Shown here: in pieces, positions 44,802-53,191 of the stretch
How positions within the stretch are numbered: position 1 is the stretch's first letter
Layout of the letters: each line of letters opens with the position of its first letter
Source: Streptomyces sp. GESEQ-35
GTDB lineage: Bacteria > Actinomycetota > Actinomycetes > Streptomycetales > Streptomycetaceae
DNA: 64,000 bases
Assembly (NCBI RefSeq): GCF_017948485.1
Contig: NZ_JAFFSX010000011.1
Location: 62,001 to 126,000, forward strand
Reading direction: 5' to 3'
Notes under the pieces: generated by a model
Databases searched by the model: none
What the model was told of the DNA's origin: nothing
Seen by the model: only the letters and a program-made list of their open reading frames with translations
Position numbers and translations under genes: made by a program

Positions 44802-44834
44802 CGCGGGCCACCGGAAGACCTCCGGTGGCCCGCG
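44802..44834. terminator. Intra-operon hairpin after the binding-protein gene
   Basis: CGCGGGCCACCGGA (44802-44815) pairs perfectly with TCCGGTGGCCCGCG (44821-44834) around the loop AGACC. It ends 21 bp before the next start. It resembles the mRNA-stabilising hairpins that raise binding-protein levels relative to permeases. Confidence 0.75.
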
Positions 44835-44855
44835 GTCCGCGGCGGGCCGAGAGCT

Positions 44856-45854
44856 GTGCTCGCTTACCTCATCAGGCGGTTGTTCGCCGCCGCAGTGATG
44901 CTCGTGGTCATCATCATGGTGGTCTTCGGCATCTTCTTCCTCGTCCCCAAGTGGGCGGGCGTCGACATCGCCGCGAGCTTCGTGGGCAAGCAGGCCGACC
45001 CCGCCTCGGTGGAGGCGGTGCGGCAGAAGCTGGGTCTCAGTGACCCGATCTATGCCCAGGTCTGGGAGTTCTTCAAGGGCATCTTCGTCGGCCGCACTTA
45101 CTCGGGCGGCGGTGACGTCACCGAGTGCGCCGCGCCGTGCTTCGGCTACTCCTTCCGCAGTGAGCAGGCCATCTGGCCGGTGCTCACCGACCGCTTCCCG
45201 GTGACCCTGGGTCTCGCGCTCGGTGCCGCCGTACTGTGGCTGATCTTCGGTGTTGCGGCCGGTGTGCTCTCCGCGCTCAAGCGGGGCACCCTGTGGGACC
45301 GCGGCGCCATGGTCATCGCCCTCGCCGGTGTCTCCCTGCCGATCTACTTCACCGGCCTGCTCAGCCTGGCGATCTTCGCCTTCGGTCTGAACTGGATCGA
45401 CGCGTCGTACGTGCCCCTCGAAGACAGCTTCGGTGGCTGGCTCGGCGGCATGATCCTGCCCTGGATCACCCTCGCGTTCCTGTACGCGGCGATGTACGCC
45501 CGGATCACCCGCGCCACCATGCTGGAGATCCTCGGCGAGGACTACATCCGCACCGCGCGCGCCAAGGGCCTCAAGGAGCAGACCGTCATCGGCAAGCACG
45601 CCATGCGCTCGACGATGACGCCCATCCTGACCATGCTCGGCATGGACCTCGGCGCCCTCATCGGCGGTGCGATCCTGACCGAGACGACGTTCAATCTGCC
45701 CGGCCTCGGCCAGGCCGTGCTCCAGGCGATCAGAAACCAGGACCTGCCCGTCATCCTGGGCGTCACCTTGATCACATCTCTCGCGGTGCTCGTCGCCAAC
45801 CTCGTGGTGGACATCCTGTACGCCGTGATCGACCCCCGAGTGAGGCTCGCATGA
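44856..45854 (+). CDS. Oligopeptide/dipeptide ABC importer permease (DppB/OppB)
   Basis: This 332-aa protein begins with the family hallmark MLAYLIRRLFAAAVMLVVI. It has six membrane helices and an EAA loop EDYIRTARAKGLKEQTVIGK. A loop of about 30 residues with two Cys (TECAAPCFGYSF) in the first extracytoplasmic region is less common. GTG 44856 is the start. The ATGA overlap couples it to the ATPase gene. It pairs with the DppC-like permease encoded two genes upstream. Confidence 0.93.
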   Translation: MLAYLIRRLFAAAVMLVVIIMVVFGIFFLVPKWAGVDIAASFVGKQADPASVEAVRQKLGLSDPIYAQVWEFFKGIFVGRTYSGGGDVTECAAPCFGYSFRSEQAIWPVLTDRFPVTLGLALGAAVLWLIFGVAAGVLSALKRGTLWDRGAMVIALAGVSLPIYFTGLLSLAIFAFGLNWIDASYVPLEDSFGGWLGGMILPWITLAFLYAAMYARITRATMLEILGEDYIRTARAKGLKEQTVIGKHAMRSTMTPILTMLGMDLGALIGGAILTETTFNLPGLGQAVLQAIRNQDLPVILGVTLITSLAVLVANLVVDILYAVIDPRVRLA

Positions 45855-46948
45855 CCGAACTCAGCAAAACGGGCGCGGCCGTGGGTGAGCCCACCGGTAC
45901 CTCGCCCGCCCCGACCGCCTTCCTCGAAGTGCGCGACCTGAAGGTGCACTTCCCGACCGACGACGGCCTGGTCAAGTCCGTCGACGGGCTCAGCTTCCAG
46001 CTGGAGAAGGGCAAGACCCTCGGCATCGTGGGCGAGTCGGGCTCCGGCAAGTCGGTGACCTCGCTCGGCATCATGGGCCTGCACACCGCCGGCCAGTACG
46101 GCAAGCGCAAGGCGCAGATCTCCGGGGAGATCTGGCTGGACGGCACCGAGCTGCTGTCGGCCGACCTCGACTACGTGCGCAAGCTGCGCGGCCGCGAGAT
46201 GGCGATGATCTTCCAGGATCCGCTGTCCGCGCTGCACCCGTACTACACGATCGGCCAGCAGATCGTGGAGGCGTACCGCATCCACAACAACGTCGACAAG
46301 AAGACCGCCAAGCGGCGCGCGGTCGAGATGCTCGACCGGGTGGGCATCCCGCAGCCGGACAAGCGGGTCGACAGCTACGCGCACGAGTTCTCCGGCGGTA
46401 TGCGCCAGCGGGCGATGATCGCGATGTCGCTGGTCAACAACCCGGACCTGCTCATCGCGGACGAGCCGACGACCGCCCTCGACGTGACCGTCCAGGCGCA
46501 GATCCTCGACCTGATCCGCGATCTTCAGACGGAGTTCGGCTCCGCGGTCGTCATCATCACCCATGACCTGGGCGTCGTCGCCGAGCTCTCCGACGACATC
46601 CTGGTGATGTACGGCGGCCGCTGTGTGGAGCGTGGCCCGGCCGAGAAGGTGTTCTACGAGCCCCGCCACCCCTACACCTGGGGCCTGCTCGGATCGATGC
46701 CGCGTCTGGACCGTGACCAGCAGGAGCGGCTCATCCCGGTCAAGGGCTCCCCGCCGTCCCTGATCAACATCCCGTCCGGCTGTGCCTTCAACCCGCGCTG
46801 CCCGTACGCCGACATCCCCAAGGACGACCTCACCCGCACGGTCCGCCCCGAACTGGCCGAGGTCGGCAGCCAGCACTGGGCCGCCTGCCATATGACCAGG
46901 GAGCAGCGGGAGCGGATCTGGACCGAAGAGATTGCGCCGAAGCTGTGA
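45851..46948 (+). CDS. Peptide ABC importer ATPase (DppD/OppD)
   Basis: This 365-aa ATPase has Walker A VGESGSGKSVTSLG, signature FSGGMRQRAMIA, Walker B LLIADEPTTALDVT and H-loop VIITHDLGVV. The C-terminal oligopeptide-transporter extension has cysteines (GCAFNPRCPYAD, HWAACH) that usually bind an iron-sulfur cluster. It overlaps both neighbours by 4 bp. With the next gene it forms the ATPase heterodimer of the importer. Confidence 0.95.
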   Translation: MTELSKTGAAVGEPTGTSPAPTAFLEVRDLKVHFPTDDGLVKSVDGLSFQLEKGKTLGIVGESGSGKSVTSLGIMGLHTAGQYGKRKAQISGEIWLDGTELLSADLDYVRKLRGREMAMIFQDPLSALHPYYTIGQQIVEAYRIHNNVDKKTAKRRAVEMLDRVGIPQPDKRVDSYAHEFSGGMRQRAMIAMSLVNNPDLLIADEPTTALDVTVQAQILDLIRDLQTEFGSAVVIITHDLGVVAELSDDILVMYGGRCVERGPAEKVFYEPRHPYTWGLLGSMPRLDRDQQERLIPVKGSPPSLINIPSGCAFNPRCPYADIPKDDLTRTVRPELAEVGSQHWAACHMTREQRERIWTEEIAPKL

Positions 46949-48210
46949 GCGAGGACAAAGTGAGCATCCCTGCGCAGAGCCAAGGCACGGTGATCACCAA
47001 GCGCGACGCCGCCCACGGCGAGACCCTGCTGAAGGTGACCGGGCTCCAGAAACACTTCCCGATCCGCAAAGGCCTGCTCCAGCGGCAGGTCGGTGCGGTA
47101 CGCGCGGTCGACGGCATCGACTTCGAGGTCAGGTCCGGCGAAACCCTCGGTGTGGTCGGCGAGTCGGGCTGCGGCAAGTCGACGATGGGCCGCCTGATCA
47201 CCCGGCTGCTCGAACCGACCGCCGGCAGGGTCGAGTTCGAGGGCACGGACATCACACACCTCGGCGTCAGCGGGATGCGCCCGCTGCGCCGCGATGTGCA
47301 GATGATCTTCCAGGACCCGTACTCGTCGCTGAACCCGCGCCACACCATCGGCACCATCATCGGCGCCCCCTTCAAGCTCCAGGGCGTCACGCCCGAGGGC
47401 GGCATCAAGAAGGAGGTGCAGCGGCTGCTGTCGGTGGTCGGCCTCAACCCCGAGCACTACAACCGCTATCCGCACGAATTCTCCGGCGGCCAGCGCCAGC
47501 GCATCGGTATCGCGCGGGCCCTCGCTCTGAACCCGAAGCTGGTCGTCGCGGACGAGCCGGTCTCGGCGCTCGACGTGTCGATCCAGGCGCAGGTGGTGAA
47601 CCTGCTCGACGACCTCCAGCAGGAGCTGGGCCTGACGTACGTGATCATCGCGCACGACCTCTCGGTCGTCCGGCACGTCTCGGACCGGATCGCGGTGATG
47701 TACCTCGGCAAGATCGTCGAACTCGCCGACCGCGAGTCGCTGTACAAGGCGCCGATGCACCCGTACACCAAGGCGCTGATGTCGGCGGTGCCGATCCCGG
47801 ACCCGCGGCGCAAGAACGCCAAGAGCGACCGCATCCTGCTCAAGGGCGATGTGCCCTCGCCGATCGCCCCGCCGAGCGGCTGCCGCTTCCACACCCGGTG
47901 CTGGAAGGCGACGCAGATCTGCACGACCGCCGAGCCGCAGCTGGTGGAGTTGAAGCCCGGCCAGCAGGTCGCCTGCCACCACCCGGAGAACTTCGAGGAC
48001 CAGGCACCGCAGGACACCGTTCTGCTCACCGCGGCCAAGGAGGCGGCGGAGCTGGTGTCGGACGAGGTGCTCGCGGAGTCGGCGGAGACGAGCGCGGCGG
48101 TGGCGAAGGCGGTGTCGGCCGAGTCGGCCGAGCCCACGAAGTCACCGGAGGCGCCGGAGTCGACGGACTCGCCTGAGGCCTCGGACTCGCCGGAGCAGTC
48201 GGACAAGTAG
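46945..48210 (+). CDS. Peptide ABC importer ATPase (DppF/OppF) with acidic tail
   Basis: This 421-aa ATPase has Walker A VGESGCGKSTMGR, signature FSGGQRQRIGIA, Walker B LVVADEPVSALDVS and H-loop VIIAHDLSVVRH. Oligo_HPY cysteines are in GCRFHTRCWKAT and in VACHHPENF. The last 60 residues are an Ala/Ser/Glu/Pro-rich low-complexity tail (for example APESTDSPEASDSPEQSDK) not usual for the family, probably disordered. Last gene of the operon, followed by a strong terminator. Confidence 0.95.
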   Translation: MSEDKVSIPAQSQGTVITKRDAAHGETLLKVTGLQKHFPIRKGLLQRQVGAVRAVDGIDFEVRSGETLGVVGESGCGKSTMGRLITRLLEPTAGRVEFEGTDITHLGVSGMRPLRRDVQMIFQDPYSSLNPRHTIGTIIGAPFKLQGVTPEGGIKKEVQRLLSVVGLNPEHYNRYPHEFSGGQRQRIGIARALALNPKLVVADEPVSALDVSIQAQVVNLLDDLQQELGLTYVIIAHDLSVVRHVSDRIAVMYLGKIVELADRESLYKAPMHPYTKALMSAVPIPDPRRKNAKSDRILLKGDVPSPIAPPSGCRFHTRCWKATQICTTAEPQLVELKPGQQVACHHPENFEDQAPQDTVLLTAAKEAAELVSDEVLAESAETSAAVAKAVSAESAEPTKSPEAPESTDSPEASDSPEQSDK

Positions 48211-48228
48211 CACCCCGAGCAGCACCTG

Positions 48229-48267
48229 GAGGGGCGTGGACCTTTGTTTGTAAGGTCCACGCCCCTC
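48229..48267. terminator. Terminator of the peptide importer operon
   Basis: GAGGGGCGTGGACCTT (48229-48244) and its perfect complement (48252-48267) form a 16-bp stem with loop TGTTTGT, 19 bp after the last stop. It is symmetrical, but it lies upstream of the next plus-strand gene. Confidence 0.9.
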
Positions 48268-48286
48268 GACGCGTCAGAATGTTCGG

Positions 48287-48943
48287 GTGCTCCAGCAACT
48301 CTTCAGCCCGTCCGTCCAGCACACGCTCGACCTGATCGGCATCTTCGTCTTCGCCATCTCCGGCGCGCTGCTGGCCGTCCGCAAGAACTTCGACGTCTTC
48401 GGCATCGCCGTCCTCGCCGAGGTCACCGCGCTCGGCGGCGGGCTCTTCCGCGACCTGGTCATCGGTGCCGTACCGCCCGCGGCCTTCACGGACCTGGGGT
48501 ACTTCCTCACCCCGTTGGTCGCCGCCCTGCTGGTCTTCTTCCTGCACCCGCAGGTGGAGCGTATCCAGGCCGGCGTGAACGTCTTCGACGCGGCGGGCCT
48601 CGGCCTGTTCTGCGTCTCGGGGACGACGAAAGCGTACGAGTACGGGCTCAACCTGACCGCCTCGGCGACGCTGGGCCTGGCGACCGCCGTCGGCGGCGGT
48701 GTGCTGCGGGACGTCCTCGCCAACGAGGTGCCGTCACTGCTGCGCTGGGACCGCGATCTGTACGCCGTCCCCGCGATAGTCGGTGCCACGATGGTCGTCC
48801 TGTGCATCCGCTACGACGCTCTGACCCCGCTCGCCAGCGGGTTCGCGGCCCTCACCGCCTTCGTGCTGCGGCTACTGGCGATGCGGTTCCACTGGCGAGC
48901 GCCGCGCGCCTGGAACCGACGGTCGACGGTACGGGAGGAGTAG
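48287..48943 (+). CDS. TRIC-family (UPF0126) membrane channel protein
   Basis: This 218-aa protein is made of two homologous three-helix halves, each with the glycine-rich hallmark: EVTALGGGLFRDLVIG and TAVGGGVLRDVLANEVP, plus a seventh helix. Prokaryotic TRIC proteins form trimeric cation (potassium) channels. GTG 48287 starts right after the terminator of the importer operon. Its last 92 bp overlap the convergent esterase gene. Confidence 0.88.
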   Translation: MLQQLFSPSVQHTLDLIGIFVFAISGALLAVRKNFDVFGIAVLAEVTALGGGLFRDLVIGAVPPAAFTDLGYFLTPLVAALLVFFLHPQVERIQAGVNVFDAAGLGLFCVSGTTKAYEYGLNLTASATLGLATAVGGGVLRDVLANEVPSLLRWDRDLYAVPAIVGATMVVLCIRYDALTPLASGFAALTAFVLRLLAMRFHWRAPRAWNRRSTVREE

Positions 48944-50060
48944 TCCCCGGCAGCCGGCTGAGCCATTCGAACGCCGGGACCACCTGCGGCTCCCACAGCG
49001 CCATCGTGTGGCCGCCCGCACTGCGCGGCAGGAACACCACCTGCACGGAGGTGGGCGCCTGCGCGGCCCGCTGGAGGGCCAGGGCCGCCTCGTACCCGTC
49101 GCGCGGCTGGCCGGAGAGGTAGAGCGCGACCGGGGGCGGGGTGCGGGCCTTGCGCAGCAGGAGATACGGGTCGTTCTCCGCGCGCAGTTCCGGGGACTTC
49201 GAGGTCAGCGAAGCGTGCTCGGCCTTCGGGTCGTTGTAGCCGGACAGGCTGACGGCGGCCCGGTAGCGGTCGGGGTGGGCGACGGCGAGCTTCGTGGCAC
49301 AGTGCCCGCCCGCCGAGTACCCGGCCACCGCCCAGCCCCTGGGCGCGGGCTGGGCCCGGAAGTTGGCCATGACCATCCGCGGCACATCGACGCTCAGCCA
49401 GCTGTCGGCGTTCACCTTGCCCGGGATGTTCGCGCAGCCGGTGTCCACCCCGGGCAGCAGGGTGGTGCGCGGCGCCACCAGGATGAACGGCGCGACCCGG
49501 CCACTGCGCATCAGCGGCAGCAGCTGCTCATGCGCGCGCATCGCCTTGAACCACGCCCTCGCCGAGCCGGGATAGCCCGGCAGCAGCTCCACCACCGGGA
49601 ACTTGTGATTCCGGTAGGCGGGCTCGTCGTACTGCGGCGGCAGCCAGACGTAGACCTCGGCGCGCACGCCCGAGACCTGGCCCGTCAGACGGGTGACCCG
49701 CACGCCGCCTGCGGCGCTCATGCCCGGCCCGAGAGCGGGTGAGAACGTCTGCCGGACAGGGGGCAGCTCGCCCAGCGCGATGCCGCCGGTGCCGTCCGGG
49801 CCGAGGTCGGCCGCCTGCTGCACATGGTTGCCCGTGCCGAGCAGGTCGCCCCAGTCGTCGTACAGCAGGTTCTGGTTGTTGACCAGCACGAAGACGAGCG
49901 CGACGGCCGTGCCCTGGGCGAACATCAGCATCAGCATGCGGGCGAGGGCGCGCAGGGGCCGGGGGCCGCGGATCCGCGACCACAGGACGAGCGGCAGCGC
50001 GAGGGCGACGAGGGACAGCACGATCAGGGTGCAGAGGAACGGGGTCCCGGTAAGGCTCAT
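48852..50060 (-). CDS. Membrane-anchored esterase of the antigen 85/esterase D type
   Basis: This 402-aa protein has two or three N-terminal membrane helices (about 10-70) followed by an extracytoplasmic alpha/beta hydrolase domain. The nucleophile motif is VAGYSAGGHCATKLA, upstream is VVELLPGYPGSARAWF, and the catalytic His is in SAGGHTMALWEPQV. Relatives act on acyl esters in the envelope. ATG 50060 is chosen because a membrane helix follows at once. The final 31 codons overlap the 3' end of the TRIC gene on the other strand. Confidence 0.82.
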   Translation of the reverse strand: MSLTGTPFLCTLIVLSLVALALPLVLWSRIRGPRPLRALARMLMLMFAQGTAVALVFVLVNNQNLLYDDWGDLLGTGNHVQQAADLGPDGTGGIALGELPPVRQTFSPALGPGMSAAGGVRVTRLTGQVSGVRAEVYVWLPPQYDEPAYRNHKFPVVELLPGYPGSARAWFKAMRAHEQLLPLMRSGRVAPFILVAPRTTLLPGVDTGCANIPGKVNADSWLSVDVPRMVMANFRAQPAPRGWAVAGYSAGGHCATKLAVAHPDRYRAAVSLSGYNDPKAEHASLTSKSPELRAENDPYLLLRKARTPPPVALYLSGQPRDGYEAALALQRAAQAPTSVQVVFLPRSAGGHTMALWEPQVVPAFEWLSRLPGTTPPVPSTVGSRRAALASGTASPVAAARRR

Positions 50061-50205
50061 GTCCCTACAGAGGGGTGGAGACGGCCTCGGGTTTACGGAC
50101 GAGTGCGGACACTTACCGAGAAATTGTGCGCGCCTCACCCTCGGGAGACTGTGGGCGCTTTGGGAAAAGCTACCGCTTAGTAGTTACCTGTTGTACCGTT
50201 CACCC

Positions 50206-51063
50206 ATGCCAGAAGCAGCCTCCGCCCCGGCCACGCGGGCCACGATCGGCGACAGCGAGTTCGACCGGGACACCGCGCTCACCCCGCGCGAACCCGGCGT
50301 CTACGACATCGACCTCTCCGCCGGCTGGACGATCATCAACGCCGTCAACGGCGGCTATCTGCTGGCCGTCCTGGGCCGCGCCCTCGCGGACGCCCTGCCG
50401 CACGGCGACCCCTTCACGATCTCCGCGCACTACCTCACCGCCTCCCGGCCCGGCCCGGCGATCGTCCGCACGGACGTCGTCCGCACCGGCCGCACGCTCT
50501 CCACCGGTCAGGCCTCGCTCTTCCAGTACGACGACGAAGGCCGCGAAGTCGAACGCATCCGCGTCCTCGCCTCCTATGGCGACCTCGGCTCCCTGCCGGA
50601 CGACGTCCGTACGACGGCACAGCCGCCCGCGATCCCGCCGATGGACCAGTGCTTCGGTCCCGAGGACGGACCGGCCCCGGTCTCCGGCAGCTCCGCGATC
50701 GCCGACCGGCTGATGCTGAAGCTCGACCCGTCGACGCTGGGCTGGGCGCTCGGATCCCCGTCCGGCAGGGGCGAGATGCGGGCCTGGTTCGGGCTCGCCG
50801 ACGGCCGGGAGCCCGACCCCTTCTCACTGCTCCTCGCGGTGGACGCGCTGCCCCCGACCGCCTTCGAGATCGGCCTCAGCGGCTGGGTCCCGACGGTCGA
50901 ACTGACCGTCCACGTCCGCTGCCGCCCCGCCCCGGGCCCGCTGCGGGTGTCCATCACCACACGCAACCTCGCCGGCGGCTTCCTGGAGGAGGACGCCGAG
51001 GTCTGGGACAGCGCGGACCGACTGGTCGCGCAGTCGCGCCAGTTGGCGCGAGTGCGGCTTTGA
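50206..51063 (+). CDS. Acyl-CoA thioesterase family protein (double hotdog)
   Basis: This 285-aa protein has two hotdog halves. The first contains GWTIINAVNGGYLLAVLGRAL and HYLTASRPGPAIVRTDVVR. The second contains RAWFGLADGREPDPFSLLLAVD, with the Asp typical of TesB-like active sites, and WVPTVELTVHVRCRP. It would hydrolyse acyl-CoA esters. ATG 50206 is the only start consistent with the family length. AT-rich bases TTAGTAGTTAC and TTGTACCG precede it and may be its promoter. Confidence 0.82.
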   Translation: MPEAASAPATRATIGDSEFDRDTALTPREPGVYDIDLSAGWTIINAVNGGYLLAVLGRALADALPHGDPFTISAHYLTASRPGPAIVRTDVVRTGRTLSTGQASLFQYDDEGREVERIRVLASYGDLGSLPDDVRTTAQPPAIPPMDQCFGPEDGPAPVSGSSAIADRLMLKLDPSTLGWALGSPSGRGEMRAWFGLADGREPDPFSLLLAVDALPPTAFEIGLSGWVPTVELTVHVRCRPAPGPLRVSITTRNLAGGFLEEDAEVWDSADRLVAQSRQLARVRL

Positions 51064-51137
51064 TGACGCTTCTGTCACGGGGCTGTACCAGCGAGTAAGT
51101 CGAGGATCGATGCGAAGTCGCAGGTCAGCGCGGTGTG

Positions 51138-51163
51138 TTGACACCTGCTTTGCCTGGTTGACA
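51138..51163 (+). promoter_or_regulatory. Two TTGACA boxes upstream of a lipoprotein gene
   Basis: TTGACA occurs at 51138-51143 and again at 51158-51163, exactly 20 bp apart, in the 192-bp gap before the lipoprotein gene. Either could be a -35 element. A 10-bp direct repeat AGGACTCCCT also occurs at 51186 and 51223. Confidence 0.35.
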
Positions 51164-51255
51164 GGTCGCGTACAGGGCAGCCCCAAGGACTCCCTAAGCG
51201 CCGTTGATTGAGTGCCCGCCTCAGGACTCCCTCATCGTTCTTGGAGTTGTTTCTC

Positions 51256-51654
51256 ATGAAGCGTGCGCGCCTCGTCCCCGCCGTGGCCCTGTTGGCTCTC
51301 TCGCCCCTGCTGCTCACGGCCTGCGGTGGTTCGGACGACTCGTCGTCCACCACGAACAGCGGCAACTCCGGCCAGCAGCAGGCCTGTCCGTCCGGCAACC
51401 CGTCGGGCAGGCCGAGCGGCAACCCCTCCGCCATGCCCAGCGGTGCGCCGTCGGGGGCGCCGACCGGCGCGGCCGCCTCCGGCGCACCCAGCGGCAATCC
51501 CTCCGGCATGCCGTCCGGTGCCCCCGGCGGCGGCCAGGGCGGCCAGGGTGGCCCCGGCGGTGGCCAGGGCGGCGGCTGCGGCGGTAGCCAGGGCGGCGGC
51601 ATGCCCAGCGGTGCGCCGAGCGGCCAGCCGACCGCCCAGGCGACGAAGAGCTGA
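51256..51654 (+). CDS. Small Pro/Ser/Gly-rich lipoprotein
   Basis: This 132-aa protein has a signal peptide with lipobox LLLTACGG. The rest is low-complexity: Pro-Ser-Gly-Asn/Ala repeats (SGNPSGRPSGNPSAMPSGAP) and then Gly/Gln-rich sequence with an isolated Cys pair (ACPS and GGCGG). It is probably an extended, surface-exposed wall linker or matrix component. ATG 51256 has GGAG nine bases before. No enzyme domain is present. Confidence 0.75.
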   Translation: MKRARLVPAVALLALSPLLLTACGGSDDSSSTTNSGNSGQQQACPSGNPSGRPSGNPSAMPSGAPSGAPTGAAASGAPSGNPSGMPSGAPGGGQGGQGGPGGGQGGGCGGSQGGGMPSGAPSGQPTAQATKS

Positions 51655-51735
51655 CCACGGATCTCGTACGACGGAGGCGGCGCGCCCGGTGAACGGGCGC
51701 GCCGCCTCTTTGTCCCTGTGTGCCTGCCGGCGACC

Positions 51736-52362
51736 TCAGTCGAGCCAGTGCTGCCGGCCGATGCTGATGAGCCGCAGCTGCCGGGCCGCGACATGGGCGA
51801 CGCGCTCGCGCTCCTCCTGCGGGGCGTCCAGCGCCTCCAGGAAGAGCGAGGCCGTGAACAGCATCTGGTCGACATAGAGGCTGGCGAGCATCGACAGGTC
51901 GTCGTCGGTCCACCCCTTGGCCTGGGGGTCCTTGACCAGCTCGGCCTTCACCTCCTCGGCGAACCGGGCCAGTTGGTCGCGGATGGCCTCCCGTACCGTC
52001 CGGACCCCGCCGCTGCGCTCACGCGCGATGAATCGGATGTGGGCGGGATGCGCCTCGACATGTCCGTCGATCAACTTGATGGCGCGGGCTATGCGTTCGT
52101 CGGGGTCGTTCGTCGCGGACACCACCAGCCGGATCATCTCGTGCAGACTGCCGAGCGCCTCCTCGACCAGTGCGACGCCCAGGTCTGCCGTTGAGCGGAA
52201 GTGCCGGTAGAAGGCGGTCGGGGCGACGCCGACCTCGCGGGTCACCTCACGCAGGCCCAGGCTGCTCAGGCTCTGCTCCTCCAGCAGTCCCAGGGCGGCG
52301 TCCAGGAGCGCCTGCCGGGTTTTCTGTTTCTGGGCCTGCCGGAGGCCGAGGGTGTGACTCAT
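51736..52362 (-). CDS. TetR-family transcriptional regulator
   Basis: This 208-aa protein has the TetR DNA-binding domain (KTRQALLDAALGLLEEQSLS, then LGLREVTREVGVAPTAFYRHF) and a helical ligand domain. It resembles the FabR/FadR-like TetR regulators of fatty-acid genes (FRSTADLGVALVEEAL, FIARERSGGVRTVREAIRDQ). It is divergent from two small membrane protein genes. The intergenic region holds inverted repeats suited for TetR dimers, so autoregulation and control of these genes are likely. Confidence 0.88.
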   Translation of the reverse strand: MSHTLGLRQAQKQKTRQALLDAALGLLEEQSLSSLGLREVTREVGVAPTAFYRHFRSTADLGVALVEEALGSLHEMIRLVVSATNDPDERIARAIKLIDGHVEAHPAHIRFIARERSGGVRTVREAIRDQLARFAEEVKAELVKDPQAKGWTDDDLSMLASLYVDQMLFTASLFLEALDAPQEERERVAHVAARQLRLISIGRQHWLD

Positions 52363-52374
52363 GCCATGCAGTTA

Positions 52375-52460
52375 ACAACTGTTCTCCGTAATTGAAAAGC
52401 CGTGGGACGCGCTAGACTCGTCAGTCAGTGAACAGTTGTAACCACAAGCGTTCACTGAAC
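52375..52460. promoter_or_regulatory. Cluster of dyad repeats between tetR-like gene and small membrane genes
   Basis: ACAACTGTTC (52375-52384) and its exact complement GAACAGTTGT (52430-52439) face each other 45 bp apart. CAGTGAAC (52426-52433) and GTTCACTG (52450-52457) form another pair, and GTTCACTGAAC (52450-52460) is itself a dyad. These are plausible operators for the TetR-type repressor, next to a CTAGACT -10-like element at 52412. Confidence 0.6.
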
Positions 52461-52518
52461 CGTAACGCGAGGCACATCCACTGCCTCCCGGACGCACCTC
52501 GGAGGGGGATCCGATCCC

Positions 52519-52686
52519 ATGCTGTTCCTCGTTGCCGCGCTCCTGCTGCTGGGCGTCGTCATGGGCGCCGTGGCCCACGCGCCGCTCGAACTCACCGTCG
52601 TCGCCGCCGTCGTGATCGCCGTCTGGCTCGGCATCTTCGCGCTCCGTGAGCGCCACGGCCGCCGGCGCCACACATCCACCAACTGA
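52519..52686 (+). CDS. Small two-helix membrane protein (55 aa)
   Basis: Start ATG 52519 follows GGAGGGGG. The protein is MLFLVAALLLLGVVMGAVAH, a short polar turn (APLELT), a second helix VVAAVVIAVWLGIFALRE and a basic tail rich in Arg/His. The translation is clean and well-spaced from its ribosome site, and lies just behind the TetR-operator region, so it is probably a real, regulated gene. No function is known. Confidence 0.75.
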   Translation: MLFLVAALLLLGVVMGAVAHAPLELTVVAAVVIAVWLGIFALRERHGRRRHTSTN

Positions 52687-52721
52687 CCGCTCGGCCAACG
52701 CCTTTCGGGAGCTGAATCACC

Positions 52722-52988
52722 ATGCAACTCACCGCCCCTGCCACCCGCCGCACCACCGCCCGCGACGCCGACGGCATGGCCGTCGCCGCCTTCATCCTCG
52801 GCCTCGTAGGCATCCTCGTCCTCAACCTCTTCCTCGGCCCGATCGCCATCGCCCTGGCAACCACGGCCCTCTGGCGCGGAACGACTCGCAAGGGCCGCGC
52901 CTACCTGGGCCTGGGTCTCGGCATCGCCGACCTGCTGGTCCTGCTGGCGTTCATGCAGGCGGACAGCACGGTGTCGTGGAGTTTCTGA
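52722..52988 (+). CDS. DUF4190-like small membrane protein
   Basis: This 88-aa protein has a short hydrophilic N-terminus and two membrane helices. The DUF4190 pattern is AVAAFILGLVGILVLNLFLG and then TRKGRAYLGLGLGIADLLVL. Proteins of this family are common in Streptomyces and their role is unknown. It lies 35 bp after the 55-aa membrane protein gene and is likely in the same transcript under the TetR-type regulator. Confidence 0.8.
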   Translation: MQLTAPATRRTTARDADGMAVAAFILGLVGILVLNLFLGPIAIALATTALWRGTTRKGRAYLGLGLGIADLLVLLAFMQADSTVSWSF

Positions 52989-53191
52989 GGTACGGCTAGG
53001 CGTACTGACACCCGCACACGTGCCGTCGCAGTCGCCCCCCGCTGTACTGCCGCACCGCTGTGGGCAGTCGTTCCGCAGGGCGATGAGGGAGGGCGGGCAC
53101 AGCCTGCAGCGCAGGGTCCGTCGCAACGGGGATCCAGGTGCGACCGGGCGGCCCAAGCCCAGCGCAGCGGACCCGTAGAATCGGCGTCACC

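Noticed and set aside
42969..45599. 876-codon open frame antisense to the peptide-binding protein gene
   Set aside because: High-GC third positions of the real gene suppress antisense stops; the translation has no recognisable motif and covers a well-supported gene.
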